NCBI GenBank assembly: GCA_028277625.1
Contig: JANQFW010000137.1
Span: 1 to 52,404, forward strand
Length of the DNA stretch: 52,404 nucleotides
DNA from: Candidatus Gastranaerophilales bacterium
Lineage (GTDB): Bacteria; Cyanobacteriota; Vampirovibrionia; Gastranaerophilales; JANQFW01
Direction: 5' to 3'
Shown: in pieces, positions 23,534-31,645 of the stretch
Layout of the letters: each line of letters opens with the position of its first letter
How positions within the stretch are numbered: the stretch's first letter is position 1
The notes under the pieces: generated by a model
Told to the model about the DNA's origin: nothing
What the model saw: the letters and a program-made list of their open reading frames with translations, nothing else
Databases searched by the model: none
Position numbers and translations under genes: made by a program

Positions 23534-26500
23534 TTAGCTATGCCAAGCTGTTGTAACAATATCCATTAAATTTTGATTATTTCTAACATCATCAAAGCTG
23601 CTGACTGATACACTATTATCAGTTGCATAGGTTGTGATATCTTGAATTAACTGCTCTATATCAGCATTATCCAAATATTCTCCACTAGAAAGCTCTATTT
23701 TCTCTATAGAATTTTTACCCTCAACTGTTATTTTGTCAGTACCTTCAGATGTGCCGTAATCAATATATAAGCTTGAAGCATCTGTATAGAAAACAGCTGT
23801 ATTTTTAATACTAGACGACTCAAAGTATATTTTATCAGTGCCAGAGGTATCTTTTATAAAGTCAACGCCATCATTATAGTTAAATTTATACACATCATTG
23901 CCTGCGCCACCCTCAAGGCTGTCTTTACCTTGCTTGCCAGTAAGATAGTTATTAAGATCATTACCTGTAATATAATTATCAAGGCTATTTCCTATACCAT
24001 CATTTCCTTTTCCAAGCTCAACAAAGTCTTGTAAATTACTATCATACTCATAACCTATAAGCGTAAGGTTTTCAATATTTGCATTAAGCGTATAAGAGCT
24101 TAATGAGGTATAAATTGTATCGTTGCCAGCACTAGAATCTTCGTTAATAATATCATTTGGGTCATTAATAACATAAGTATCATTGCCTGCCCCGCCTGTT
24201 AGAGTATCAATACCTTGATCCCCTAATAAAATATCATCACCAAGACCACCAAATAACTTATCATATCCATTGTTTCCGACAAGTATATCCGCGCCTCCAA
24301 AGCCTTTTATTAAGTCATCTTCTGCTGTTCCTATTAATGTATCATTATTAGAACTTCCATCAATTTCATTAGCAAGGGCAAATTCAATAGTTTCGATTTT
24401 ATTCAAATCATTAGAATAGTGTTCAATAACAGTTATTTTATCGTTGGGGCTATTAAGAAAAGTTACTACCAAGTCACCACTAAAATTGGTAAATACTGTA
24501 TCAGCTTCAGATATACTTGAGCCAAACCTTAATATATCATTCCCGGCATCATAGCTTCCATTTGTATGATAGTCATATATTATATCTTGACCATCTCCTT
24601 TATTAAATACATATGTATCATTGCCACTACCTCCATAAAGGCCATCACTTCCTTCATTACCTTGTAGCATATCAGATCCTGACATTCCATATATCTGGTC
24701 ATTACCGGCATTTCCGTATAAAGTTTCATTGTAATTGTTAATGCTGCCGTTTATATAGTCATCGCCGGCACCTCCATATACAGTATCATCTCCTCCTACG
24801 GTCGCAATAGAGTCATTACCAAGTCCACCATAAATGCTTTCTGCCAAATATGAACCGCTAATAGACTCATCTGCGCTTGTACCAGTTATAACCAGGTTAC
24901 TTTCTATTTCTGAATAGCTTAGTGTAGATCCATCTGAAAATTTAAAGTTTTCTATACGATTATTGCTACTTCCCTGATCTATAAGGGTTATTCTATCTGT
25001 TGAGTTTTTAAAGTCTATTATGATATTAAAATCACTGCCGGTGTAGATCAAATCGTCCTGAATTATCCCAGCTCCAAATATTAACGTATCATTTCCAGCA
25101 TTATAATCACTATCACTATAAAAGTCATGGATAACATCTTGGCCATCGCCTTGATTAAAAAGATAAGTATCGTTGCCAGCACCGCCATTTAAGTTATCAT
25201 TACCTGTATTGCCTGATAATGTATCAATTCCACCATAGGCCTCTATAGTGTCATCTCCTGCATTACCATTTAATTTATCATTGCTAAAGCTACCTTGTAT
25301 ACTATCATTGCCAACTTCGCCGAATACTGTATCGTTACCAGAGCCGGTTGTAATAGTATCATTACCAAATCCACCATAAATACTTTCTGCAAAGAATGAG
25401 CCCGATATTGACTCATCTGAGCTTGTACCTATTGTAGAGAGCTTACTTGCAATTTGTGAATAATTTAGTGTTGAACCATCTGCAAATTCAAATGTTTCTA
25501 TGCGATTATTAATATTTATATGATCTTTTAGCGTTATTTTATCTGTTGAACCAATAAAATCTATAATAATATCTGAATTATTTCCACTATACCTTAAAGA
25601 ACTCTGAGTTATACCTGTTCCAAATTTTAATGTATCATTGCCGGCATTGTAGTTGCCATTTACATGATAGTCATGTATTATATCTTGACCATCACCCTGA
25701 TTAAAAAGATATAGGTCATTACCAAAGCCACCATTTACGCTATCATTACCTTCATTGCCTGCTATTGTATCATTACCGGCAAACGCTTCTATTGTATCAT
25801 CTCCGAGATTACCATTTATTTTATCACTGTCAGAACTGCCCATTATACTATCATTGCCTGCATCTCCATATACAGTATCATTACCGGACTCTGTTATAAT
25901 TGTATCATTGCCAAGTCCACCATAAATACTTTCTGCAAAAAATGAGCCTGACAGAGAATCATCTGAACTTGTGCCCACTGTTGATAGCTTACTTTCTACA
26001 TCTGAATAACTTAATGTTGAGCCATCTGCAAATTTTAAAGTTTCTATACGATTATTAATATTTATCTGATCTTTTAGAGTTATTTTATCTGTTGAATTTG
26101 CAAAATTAATAATGATATCTGCATCACTTCCGCTATAGCTTAAATCTTCCTTATCAATGCCTGCTCCAAATTCTAGTTTATCAATGCCAGCATTGTAATT
26201 ACCATTTACATGAAAGTCATGTATAATATCTTGGCCGTCTCCTTGATTAAATATGTACAAGTCATTATCATAACCGCCATTTAGGCTATCATTACCTTCA
26301 TTGCCTGCTATTGTATCATTACCGGCAAACGCTTCTATTGTATCTGCTCCTGTATTACCGTTTAAATTATCATTGTTAGAGCTGCCAGAGATGCTATCGT
26401 TGCCAGCATCTCCATACACAGTATCATTGCCAGATGCTGTTGTAATCGTATCATTACCAAGTCCGCCATAAATACTTTCTGCAAAGAATGAGCCTGATAA

Positions 26501-27508
26501 CAACTCATCTGCACTTGTTCCCACTGTTGAAAGCTTACCTTCAACTTGTGAGTAACTTAGCGTTGAGCCATCTGCAAATTTTAAAGTTTCTATACGATTA
26601 TTAATATTTATATGATCTTTTAAAGTTATTTTATCTGTTGAATTTGCAAAACTAACAATAATATCTGCTTCATTTCCACTATAACTCAGATCTTCTTTAT
26701 CAATACCTGCTCCAAACTCTAGTGTGTCATTGCCAGCATAGTAATTTCCGTTTACATGGAAATCATGTATAATATCTTGGCCATCATCTTGATTAAACAC
26801 ATACAAATCATTGCCATAACCGCCATTTAGGCTATCATTACCTTCATTACCTCTTAACGTGTCTTCACCAGCAAATGCTTCTATTGTATCATTGCCAGCA
26901 TTACCATTTAGCTTATCATTGCTAGAGCTACCTTGTATACTATCATTGCCTCCATCTCCATATACAGTATCATTGCCTGATTCTGTTGTGATAGTATCAT
27001 TACCATCTCCGCCATAAATACTTTCAGAAAAATATGAGCCTGATATTGTCTCATCCGCACTTGTACCCACTGTTGAAAGCTTACTTTCAACATCTGAATA
27101 ACTTAGCGTTGAGCCATCTGCAAATTCAAAAATTTCTATACGATTATTAATATTTATCTGATCTTTTAAGGTAATTTTGTCTGATGAGGCAATAAAGTCT
27201 ATAATAATGTCCGACTCGTTGCCACTAAAGTTTATATCATTTTGAGATATTCCTGCTCCAAATTTTAAAGTATCATTGCCTGCGTTATAGTTGCCATTTA
27301 TATGATAATCATCTATTATATCTTGACCATCTCCCTGATTAAAAATATACAAATCATTACCATAGCCACCATTTAAACTATCATCACCTTCATTACCTGT
27401 TAATGTATCATTGCCTGCATAACCTTCTATTGTATCATCAATGTTAGTTCCGTTTAGTATGTCACTATCGACATTTCCTTTAATTATATTACTGCTTTCT
27501 AATACCAT
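23534..27508 (-). CDS. Large RTX calcium-binding repeat protein
   Basis: A 1324-residue protein of hemolysin-type nonapeptide repeats (GGxGNDxUx), which bind calcium and fold into parallel beta-rolls outside the cell. Five tandem units of about 181 residues each combine RTX nonapeptides (SIYGGLGNDTI, LNGNAGNDTI) with a HCBP-related block (FNQGDGQDIIHD.. to ..FADGSTLSYS). A variant RTX block follows, then a C-terminal tail (DIEQLIQDITTYATDNSVSV) resembling type I secretion signals. There is no N-terminal signal peptide, as expected for type I export, and no T1SS genes are nearby. I start at the ATG at 27508 (GGGGG 7 nt upstream). No enzymatic or toxin domain is visible; adhesin or S-layer-like roles fit. 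Confidence 0.85.
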   Translation of the reverse strand: MVLESSNIIKGNVDSDILNGTNIDDTIEGYAGNDTLTGNEGDDSLNGGYGNDLYIFNQGDGQDIIDDYHINGNYNAGNDTLKFGAGISQNDINFSGNESDIIIDFIASSDKITLKDQININNRIEIFEFADGSTLSYSDVESKLSTVGTSADETISGSYFSESIYGGDGNDTITTESGNDTVYGDGGNDSIQGSSSNDKLNGNAGNDTIEAFAGEDTLRGNEGNDSLNGGYGNDLYVFNQDDGQDIIHDFHVNGNYYAGNDTLEFGAGIDKEDLSYSGNEADIIVSFANSTDKITLKDHININNRIETLKFADGSTLSYSQVEGKLSTVGTSADELLSGSFFAESIYGGLGNDTITTASGNDTVYGDAGNDSISGSSNNDNLNGNTGADTIEAFAGNDTIAGNEGNDSLNGGYDNDLYIFNQGDGQDIIHDFHVNGNYNAGIDKLEFGAGIDKEDLSYSGSDADIIINFANSTDKITLKDQININNRIETLKFADGSTLSYSDVESKLSTVGTSSDDSLSGSFFAESIYGGLGNDTIITESGNDTVYGDAGNDSIMGSSDSDKINGNLGDDTIEAFAGNDTIAGNEGNDSVNGGFGNDLYLFNQGDGQDIIHDYHVNGNYNAGNDTLKFGTGITQSSLRYSGNNSDIIIDFIGSTDKITLKDHININNRIETFEFADGSTLNYSQIASKLSTIGTSSDESISGSFFAESIYGGFGNDTITTGSGNDTVFGEVGNDSIQGSFSNDKLNGNAGDDTIEAYGGIDTLSGNTGNDNLNGGAGNDTYLFNQGDGQDVIHDFYSDSDYNAGNDTLIFGAGIIQDDLIYTGSDFNIIIDFKNSTDRITLIDQGSSNNRIENFKFSDGSTLSYSEIESNLVITGTSADESISGSYLAESIYGGLGNDSIATVGGDDTVYGGAGDDYINGSINNYNETLYGNAGNDQIYGMSGSDMLQGNEGSDGLYGGSGNDTYVFNKGDGQDIIYDYHTNGSYDAGNDILRFGSSISEADTVFTNFSGDLVVTFLNSPNDKITVIEHYSNDLNKIETIEFALANEIDGSSNNDTLIGTAEDDLIKGFGGADILVGNNGYDKLFGGLGDDILLGDQGIDTLTGGAGNDTYVINDPNDIINEDSSAGNDTIYTSLSSYTLNANIENLTLIGYEYDSNLQDFVELGKGNDGIGNSLDNYITGNDLNNYLTGKQGKDSLEGGAGNDVYKFNYNDGVDFIKDTSGTDKIYFESSSIKNTAVFYTDASSLYIDYGTSEGTDKITVEGKNSIEKIELSSGEYLDNADIEQLIQDITTYATDNSVSVSSFDDVRNNQNLMDIVTTAWHS
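23900..27440 (-). repeat. 543-bp in-gene tandem repeats
   Basis: The RTX gene contains five tandem units. Matching landmarks (TCTATACGATTATTAATATTTAT type) fall near 25500, 26045, 26588 and 27133, spaced 543-545 bp, with a fifth more diverged unit near 24955. Nucleotide identity between units is high enough for recombination to change repeat number. Confidence 0.8.
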
Positions 27509-27949
27509 GTTGTTTCCCCCTTTAATAAAATTGTCATAATAAGTATTTATAAAAATTATGTTATAGAAAAGGAGCATATTACACAACGTTCTTACAGGAA
27601 ATAGTTTTCCGAAAATATATTTTAAAGAGCTTATCTGGGCTCTTATAGGGGTTTATTTTTAATAATTTTTATTTTTATTAAATATTATAAACTTTTAAAC
27701 TATAATTTTAAATATGCGTTAATTTTTTATCTATGGATAAATAAAATAGTTTCAAAATTCTATAATATTTAATAAAAATAAAATGAAGACATAAGGGAGT
27801 GCACAAAGTATTAATAAATGTTAATATTAATCAATAAGTTTAACAAGCGTTATATAGCTTTGTACTTATATTTAATATCAATATTTTAATAAATTTCAAA
27901 AAATATCCTTAAACATGTTATAATAATAATAAAACAATAAGGTTAATCA
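27509..27949. other. Intergenic region between RTX and ImmA genes
   Basis: About 440 bp, very AT-rich. It holds the RTX Shine-Dalgarno, a short AAGAGC/GCTCTT hairpin (27625-27644) and the ImmA promoter near 27916. The XRE-type regulator that commonly precedes ImmA genes is not present. No other gene seen. Confidence 0.5.
27916..27924 (+). promoter_or_regulatory. Extended -10 promoter of the ImmA gene
   Basis: TGtTATAAT, 26 bp upstream of the ATG at 27950. No clear -35; extended -10 promoters need none. Confidence 0.55.
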
Positions 27950-28467
27950 ATGTCGAGTTTAAGCAACATAGATTTAGAAAAACAAGCCTCAAACTTAAAA
28001 GCCAAATATGGCTCTAATACTTTTTATACTCCTGTAATTAAAATTGCTAATGAGTTTGGTATAAAAGTTATTGAAGGCGAGTTTAAGGACTCTAATATTG
28101 CTGGAATTTTAGCTATTAAAAATAATAATAAACAAATAATTATAAATAAAAATGATACCCCCACTCGTCAACGATTTACTATTGCTCATGAGTTGAGACA
28201 TTACGTGTTAGGTCATGTTCCTCCGCCTGATGAAAACAATGAATCTGTAAGCATTTATAGGAATGTAGATCATGACGGAAAAAAAATATTAATGAAATTC
28301 AAGCAGATAAATTTGCAGCAATGCTATTAATGCCCAAAGATGAAATTGAATTTATTTGGAATGAATACAAAAAAGATATTAATAAAGTAGTTAAAACTTT
28401 TGGTGTATCTAAGCAGGCAGCTATATTTAGACTTGAAAAGTTAGGCTTAATTTCAAAATGCACATAA
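27950..28467 (+). pseudogene. ImmA/IrrE metallopeptidase, frameshifted at an A8 run
   Basis: The zinc metallopeptidase family that cleaves XRE-type repressors. Frame 1 codes residues 1 to about 110, with the catalytic HELRH (H80, E81, H84) in IAHELRHYVLGH. It then runs out of frame after DGKK and stops at 28330. The usual C-terminal helices (INEIQADKFAAMLLMPKDEI, then KTFGVSKQAAIFRLEKLGLI) continue in the -1 frame to TAA at 28465-28467. The shift point is GGA AAA AAA ATA (28277-28288), an A-AAA-AAA slippery heptamer. So the gene is a pseudogene, a homopolymer sequencing error, or is read by -1 slippage. No partner repressor is adjacent. Confidence 0.75.
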
Positions 28468-28482
28468 ATAAAGTCATTAAAG

Positions 28483-29157
28483 CTACTTTTTTACTCTAGG
28501 CATTGTTATAGGTGGCGGCTGAATGTATAAAGGCTTTAATTCATACCAATTAAATGATTTATCTTTATTTTGAAGATATTTGTAAGTCAGCTCTGCTAAA
28601 CTAAGCCCAAAGTTTATATCTGCTTGCTGAAAATTTAAATAAGCTACTTGTTTTTCATCCAGCTTTTTAGCCATTAAATTATCAGCAATAACAAAAAACT
28701 TGTTTTCCTCGATAATCTGCCAACAATAATCTAGCAATAAAAGATCAGGGTGTTTTATCACCTCACCGTTATTTTTATAAATGGCAGTGTAAACCTTACC
28801 TTTTCGTGCGTCTATCAAGCAAAGAGTATCTTTTTCCGTATCATTTGCTTTAGCAATAATTTCTAATGAAGAAATACCAACAACAGGAATATCCAAACTT
28901 TGTCCGATAACTCTGGCTACAGTTGCAGATGCTCTAATTCCAGTAAAACTTCCCGGCCCTATATTGACACCAATTACGTCAATATCTTCCATTGATAGAT
29001 TTTGGATTTGTAATAATTTTGCTATTGTTGGAATTAACAAGGCAGAGTTATATTTTTCTTTTGTATTACAAATAACTTCAGTTAACTCAACCTTATTATC
29101 CTCGCCCAGAGTAATAAATAATTTATCTGCACTTGTGTCAAACGTTAATATTTTCAT
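28483..29157 (-). CDS. tsaB: tRNA threonylcarbamoyladenosine biosynthesis protein TsaB
   Basis: A 224-residue ASKHA-fold protein, partner of TsaD in making the t6A37 modification of ANN-decoding tRNAs. The family start MKILTFDTSADKLFITLG, the segment INIGPGSFTGIRASATVARV (here VNIGPGSFTGIR) and LCLIDARKGKVYTAIY are diagnostic. Length is normal. It lies 13 bp downstream of a ThiF/MoeB-type remnant on the same strand and converges on the ImmA gene. Confidence 0.9.
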   Translation of the reverse strand: MKILTFDTSADKLFITLGEDNKVELTEVICNTKEKYNSALLIPTIAKLLQIQNLSMEDIDVIGVNIGPGSFTGIRASATVARVIGQSLDIPVVGISSLEIIAKANDTEKDTLCLIDARKGKVYTAIYKNNGEVIKHPDLLLLDYCWQIIEENKFFVIADNLMAKKLDEKQVAYLNFQQADINFGLSLAELTYKYLQNKDKSFNWYELKPLYIQPPPITMPRVKK

Positions 29158-29170
29158 TATTCTTTCTTTT

Positions 29171-29431
29171 TCACCTAATTATATTTGCTTTACATTTCGG
29201 ACAGTTTTTAAACTTTGAAGTCTCTACTCTTTTAAATTGCTGCCTAATACTATCATAACTTAAAAAACAATTGCTTAAAAGGTTTTCAAATCCCAATAAA
29301 ATTTTTATAGCCTCCATCGACTGAAGAGAGCCAATAATATTAACAACAGGACTGATTATACCCTTAACCTCATCGTTACTTATATCATAATAAGGAAATA
29401 AGCACCGTAAACAAGGAGTTATATAAAGCAA
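29171..29431 (-). pseudogene. ThiF/MoeB-type adenylyltransferase, C-terminal remnant
   Basis: An 86-residue ORF corresponding only to the C-terminal end of E1-like MoeB/ThiF proteins, which are normally about 240 residues or more. It keeps the zinc ligands CLRC and CPKC and the helix GIISPVVNIIGSLQSMEAIKILLG. The N-terminal Rossmann ATP site (GxGGxG) and catalytic Cys are missing, and no matching coding sequence is visible upstream before the terminator at 29444. The TTG start has no good Shine-Dalgarno. Most likely a deletion remnant. Confidence 0.7.
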
Positions 29432-29443
29432 GAAATAATAAAC

Positions 29444-29479
29444 AAAAAAAGAGACATTCTTAATAAATAGAAATGCCTC
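29444..29479 (-). terminator. Terminator of the NarL-type regulator gene
   Basis: On the minus strand GAGGCATTTCT (29479-29469) pairs with AGAATGTCTC (29460-29451) with one bulge and a G-T pair, followed by seven T. Confidence 0.7.
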
Positions 29480-29515
29480 GGGAAGTTTTAAAAAGGTGAA
29501 ATAGACTATATCAAG

Positions 29516-30193
29516 CTATATAATATTTTCTTTAATTGCTTTTACTGCAGCCTGAACTCGATCATCAACGCATAGTTTTTGTAAAATACTGCATACATGT
29601 GCTTTGGCTGTGTGTACACTTACGATTAATTCTTTTGCTATTTCAGTATTACTCTTTCCTTTTACAAGAAGTCTTAATACCTCTAATTCTCTTTCTGTTA
29701 ATTGAGCTCTTGCATCAGGTGCTTCGTTTGAAGATAAGATTTGGGTAGATTCTGGTTTTGGGAATAAACTAAGTGCAATTTGAGCGATAGAAGGATCTAA
29801 CCAAGCTGCGCCTTCGCTAACTGTTTTAATAACATTAACTAAAGAACTAGGTTCAATATCTTTTAAGCAATAAGCATTTGCTCCTGAGCCAAGTGCGGCT
29901 AATATTTCTTCCTCTCTGTCATGGGAGGTTAATATTATAACCTTAATATTTTCATCAAAAGCTTTTATTTGTTGTGTTGCCTCTATCCCGTTCATGCCTG
30001 GTAACCCTAAGTCCATAAGAACAATATCAGGCTTTAACTGTTTAATTACTTCTAAACCTCTTTCGCCCTCTTCTGATTCGCCAATAACCTCAATTTCTTC
30101 AAATTCATTTAAAGATGACTTTAACCCAACCCTTGTTAATTTATAATCTTCAACAATTACAACATTAACTGTTTTAACATTTGTACTTACCAT
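29516..30193 (-). CDS. NarL/FixJ-family response regulator
   Basis: A 225-residue two-component regulator. The receiver domain (about 8-125) has the acidic pair in VVIVEDYKLT, phosphoacceptor D61 in VLMDLGLPG, and the conserved Lys in ANAYCLKD. The LuxR-type helix-turn-helix (about 160-220) reads LTERELEVLRLLVKGKSNTE and VHTAKAHVCSILQKL. No cognate kinase lies next to it; the only histidine kinase in the window is at 45-47.5 kb. GGAGA lies upstream of the ATG. It is transcribed alone and ends at the 29444 terminator. Confidence 0.9.
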   Translation of the reverse strand: MVSTNVKTVNVVIVEDYKLTRVGLKSSLNEFEEIEVIGESEEGERGLEVIKQLKPDIVLMDLGLPGMNGIEATQQIKAFDENIKVIILTSHDREEEILAALGSGANAYCLKDIEPSSLVNVIKTVSEGAAWLDPSIAQIALSLFPKPESTQILSSNEAPDARAQLTERELEVLRLLVKGKSNTEIAKELIVSVHTAKAHVCSILQKLCVDDRVQAAVKAIKENII

Positions 30194-30384
30194 TGATACT
30201 AACTCTCCTATTTTTTAAAAAATAAAAATATATATTATATAGTATTAATACTTTTATTTTTGCTGGCATATACATGTTTAATTATTTGTTAAAAAAAGTA
30301 TATCATCTTCTTTTCAAAATTGATACACAAAAAAGGGAAAATAGCCCGACCGGATACTTAAAAATATATTTTAGTATTAATTTT

Positions 30385-31638
30385 CTAGCTCGATAGTATA
30401 GGTAACACATATCCTATAGTATAAAAAGAACCTGCTATAACACAGAGAGAATGGTTCATATCAGTATTTGTTGATATAGCTAACTCAATAGCTTCTTCCA
30501 GTTCGAGCTCTACATAAACTTCTTGATTAGGATTGATAGATAAAATAGCATCCTTTAACAGGTAAGGGGCAACACTGGCATCTGATGGTACATTTGTACA
30601 AATAACTTTATCTTTTGGCTTAAATAAATATTGAATTATCGATTTATACCTTTTAGTATTTAAAGAAGAATAAACCCATACTATTTTTTTATCGGGAAAA
30701 TAAAAATCTAAACTCTTGCGCAATAACATTGCAGAGGCTTCATTATGAGCCCCATCAAGAAGTATGTTTTTTTCTTTTAAATATTGCATTCTAGCGGGCC
30801 ATTTGGCATTTTTCAACCCCTGCTTAAGACTTGCTTGACTAATATTATATCCAATGCGGTTTAAATAATTTACAGATTCTAAAACCAATGATAAGTTTTC
30901 CATTTGCCAATAACCTAGCAAGGGCAATTCATATTCTTGCTGAGGTGTCTTTATTTTTAAATTTTCAAGCTCATATTCAGCACAATCACTTAAATATAAC
31001 TGCGAACTTCTTTGTTGCGCAATATCTTTAATGATATCTAATCCTAAGTTAGTTTTGGAAACAACAACTGGTTGTGCTTGCTTAATAATGCCAGCCTTCT
31101 CAAAGGCAATTTGTTCGACAGTATTTCCTAACCTGTCAGTATGATCAAGGCTAATTGATGAGATTATGCTTAAAACAGGCTTTGTAATAACATTTGTCGC
31201 ATCAAGTCGCCCGCCTAGGCCTGTTTCTAATAGGACAATATCTACATTATTTTGATAAAAATATTCAAAGGCAGCTACTGTCAATATTTCAAATTCAGTA
31301 GCTGCTATGTCGTTACTTTCTGATATATTAATAATTTTAAAAATCAAATCCGCAAACTGATTTTTAGTTATCTCGTTATTATTGATTCTTAATCTTTCTG
31401 TATAGTCTACAAGATGAGGGCTTGTATACAAACCTGTTTTATAACCTGCATGCCTTAAAACAGATTCGAGCATAGCACAAGTAGAGCCTTTCCCGTTGGT
31501 ACCGGCCACGTGAATTATTTTAAGGTTCTCTTGCGGGTTCTCTAGCAGGTTTAATAATTCTAAAACCCTATCTAGTCCAAGTTTTATCCTGAACTTTTTT
31601 TGAGAAGTTAATAAAGAAATAGCTTGAGAATATGACAT
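30385..31638 (-). CDS. folC: Bifunctional folylpolyglutamate/dihydrofolate synthase
   Basis: A 417-residue Mur-ligase-fold enzyme that adds glutamate to folates and can make dihydrofolate from dihydropteroate. The ATP-binding P-loop is HVAGTNGKGSTCAML (about 42-56), preceded by LGLDRVLELLNLL. LLETGLGGRLDATNV and SLDHTDRLGNT are the other family motifs, and LLDGAHNEASAMLL is the C-terminal substrate site. Starts 7 bp after the valS stop, so the two form an operon. Length is normal. Confidence 0.92.
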   Translation of the reverse strand: MSYSQAISLLTSQKKFRIKLGLDRVLELLNLLENPQENLKIIHVAGTNGKGSTCAMLESVLRHAGYKTGLYTSPHLVDYTERLRINNNEITKNQFADLIFKIINISESNDIAATEFEILTVAAFEYFYQNNVDIVLLETGLGGRLDATNVITKPVLSIISSISLDHTDRLGNTVEQIAFEKAGIIKQAQPVVVSKTNLGLDIIKDIAQQRSSQLYLSDCAEYELENLKIKTPQQEYELPLLGYWQMENLSLVLESVNYLNRIGYNISQASLKQGLKNAKWPARMQYLKEKNILLDGAHNEASAMLLRKSLDFYFPDKKIVWVYSSLNTKRYKSIIQYLFKPKDKVICTNVPSDASVAPYLLKDAILSINPNQEVYVELELEEAIELAISTNTDMNHSLCVIAGSFYTIGYVLPILSS

Positions 31639-31645
31639 TTTTTCT

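Noticed and set aside
23900-27440. Regular direct repeats that could suggest a CRISPR array
   Set aside because: The repeats are 543 bp apart, continuously coding in one frame and encode RTX nonapeptides; there are no 25-40 bp repeats with unique spacers anywhere in the window.
23534-27586. Longer RTX ORF start at 27586
   Set aside because: The extra 26 residues are AT-driven and follow no ribosome binding site; the ATG at 27508 has GGGGG at proper spacing.
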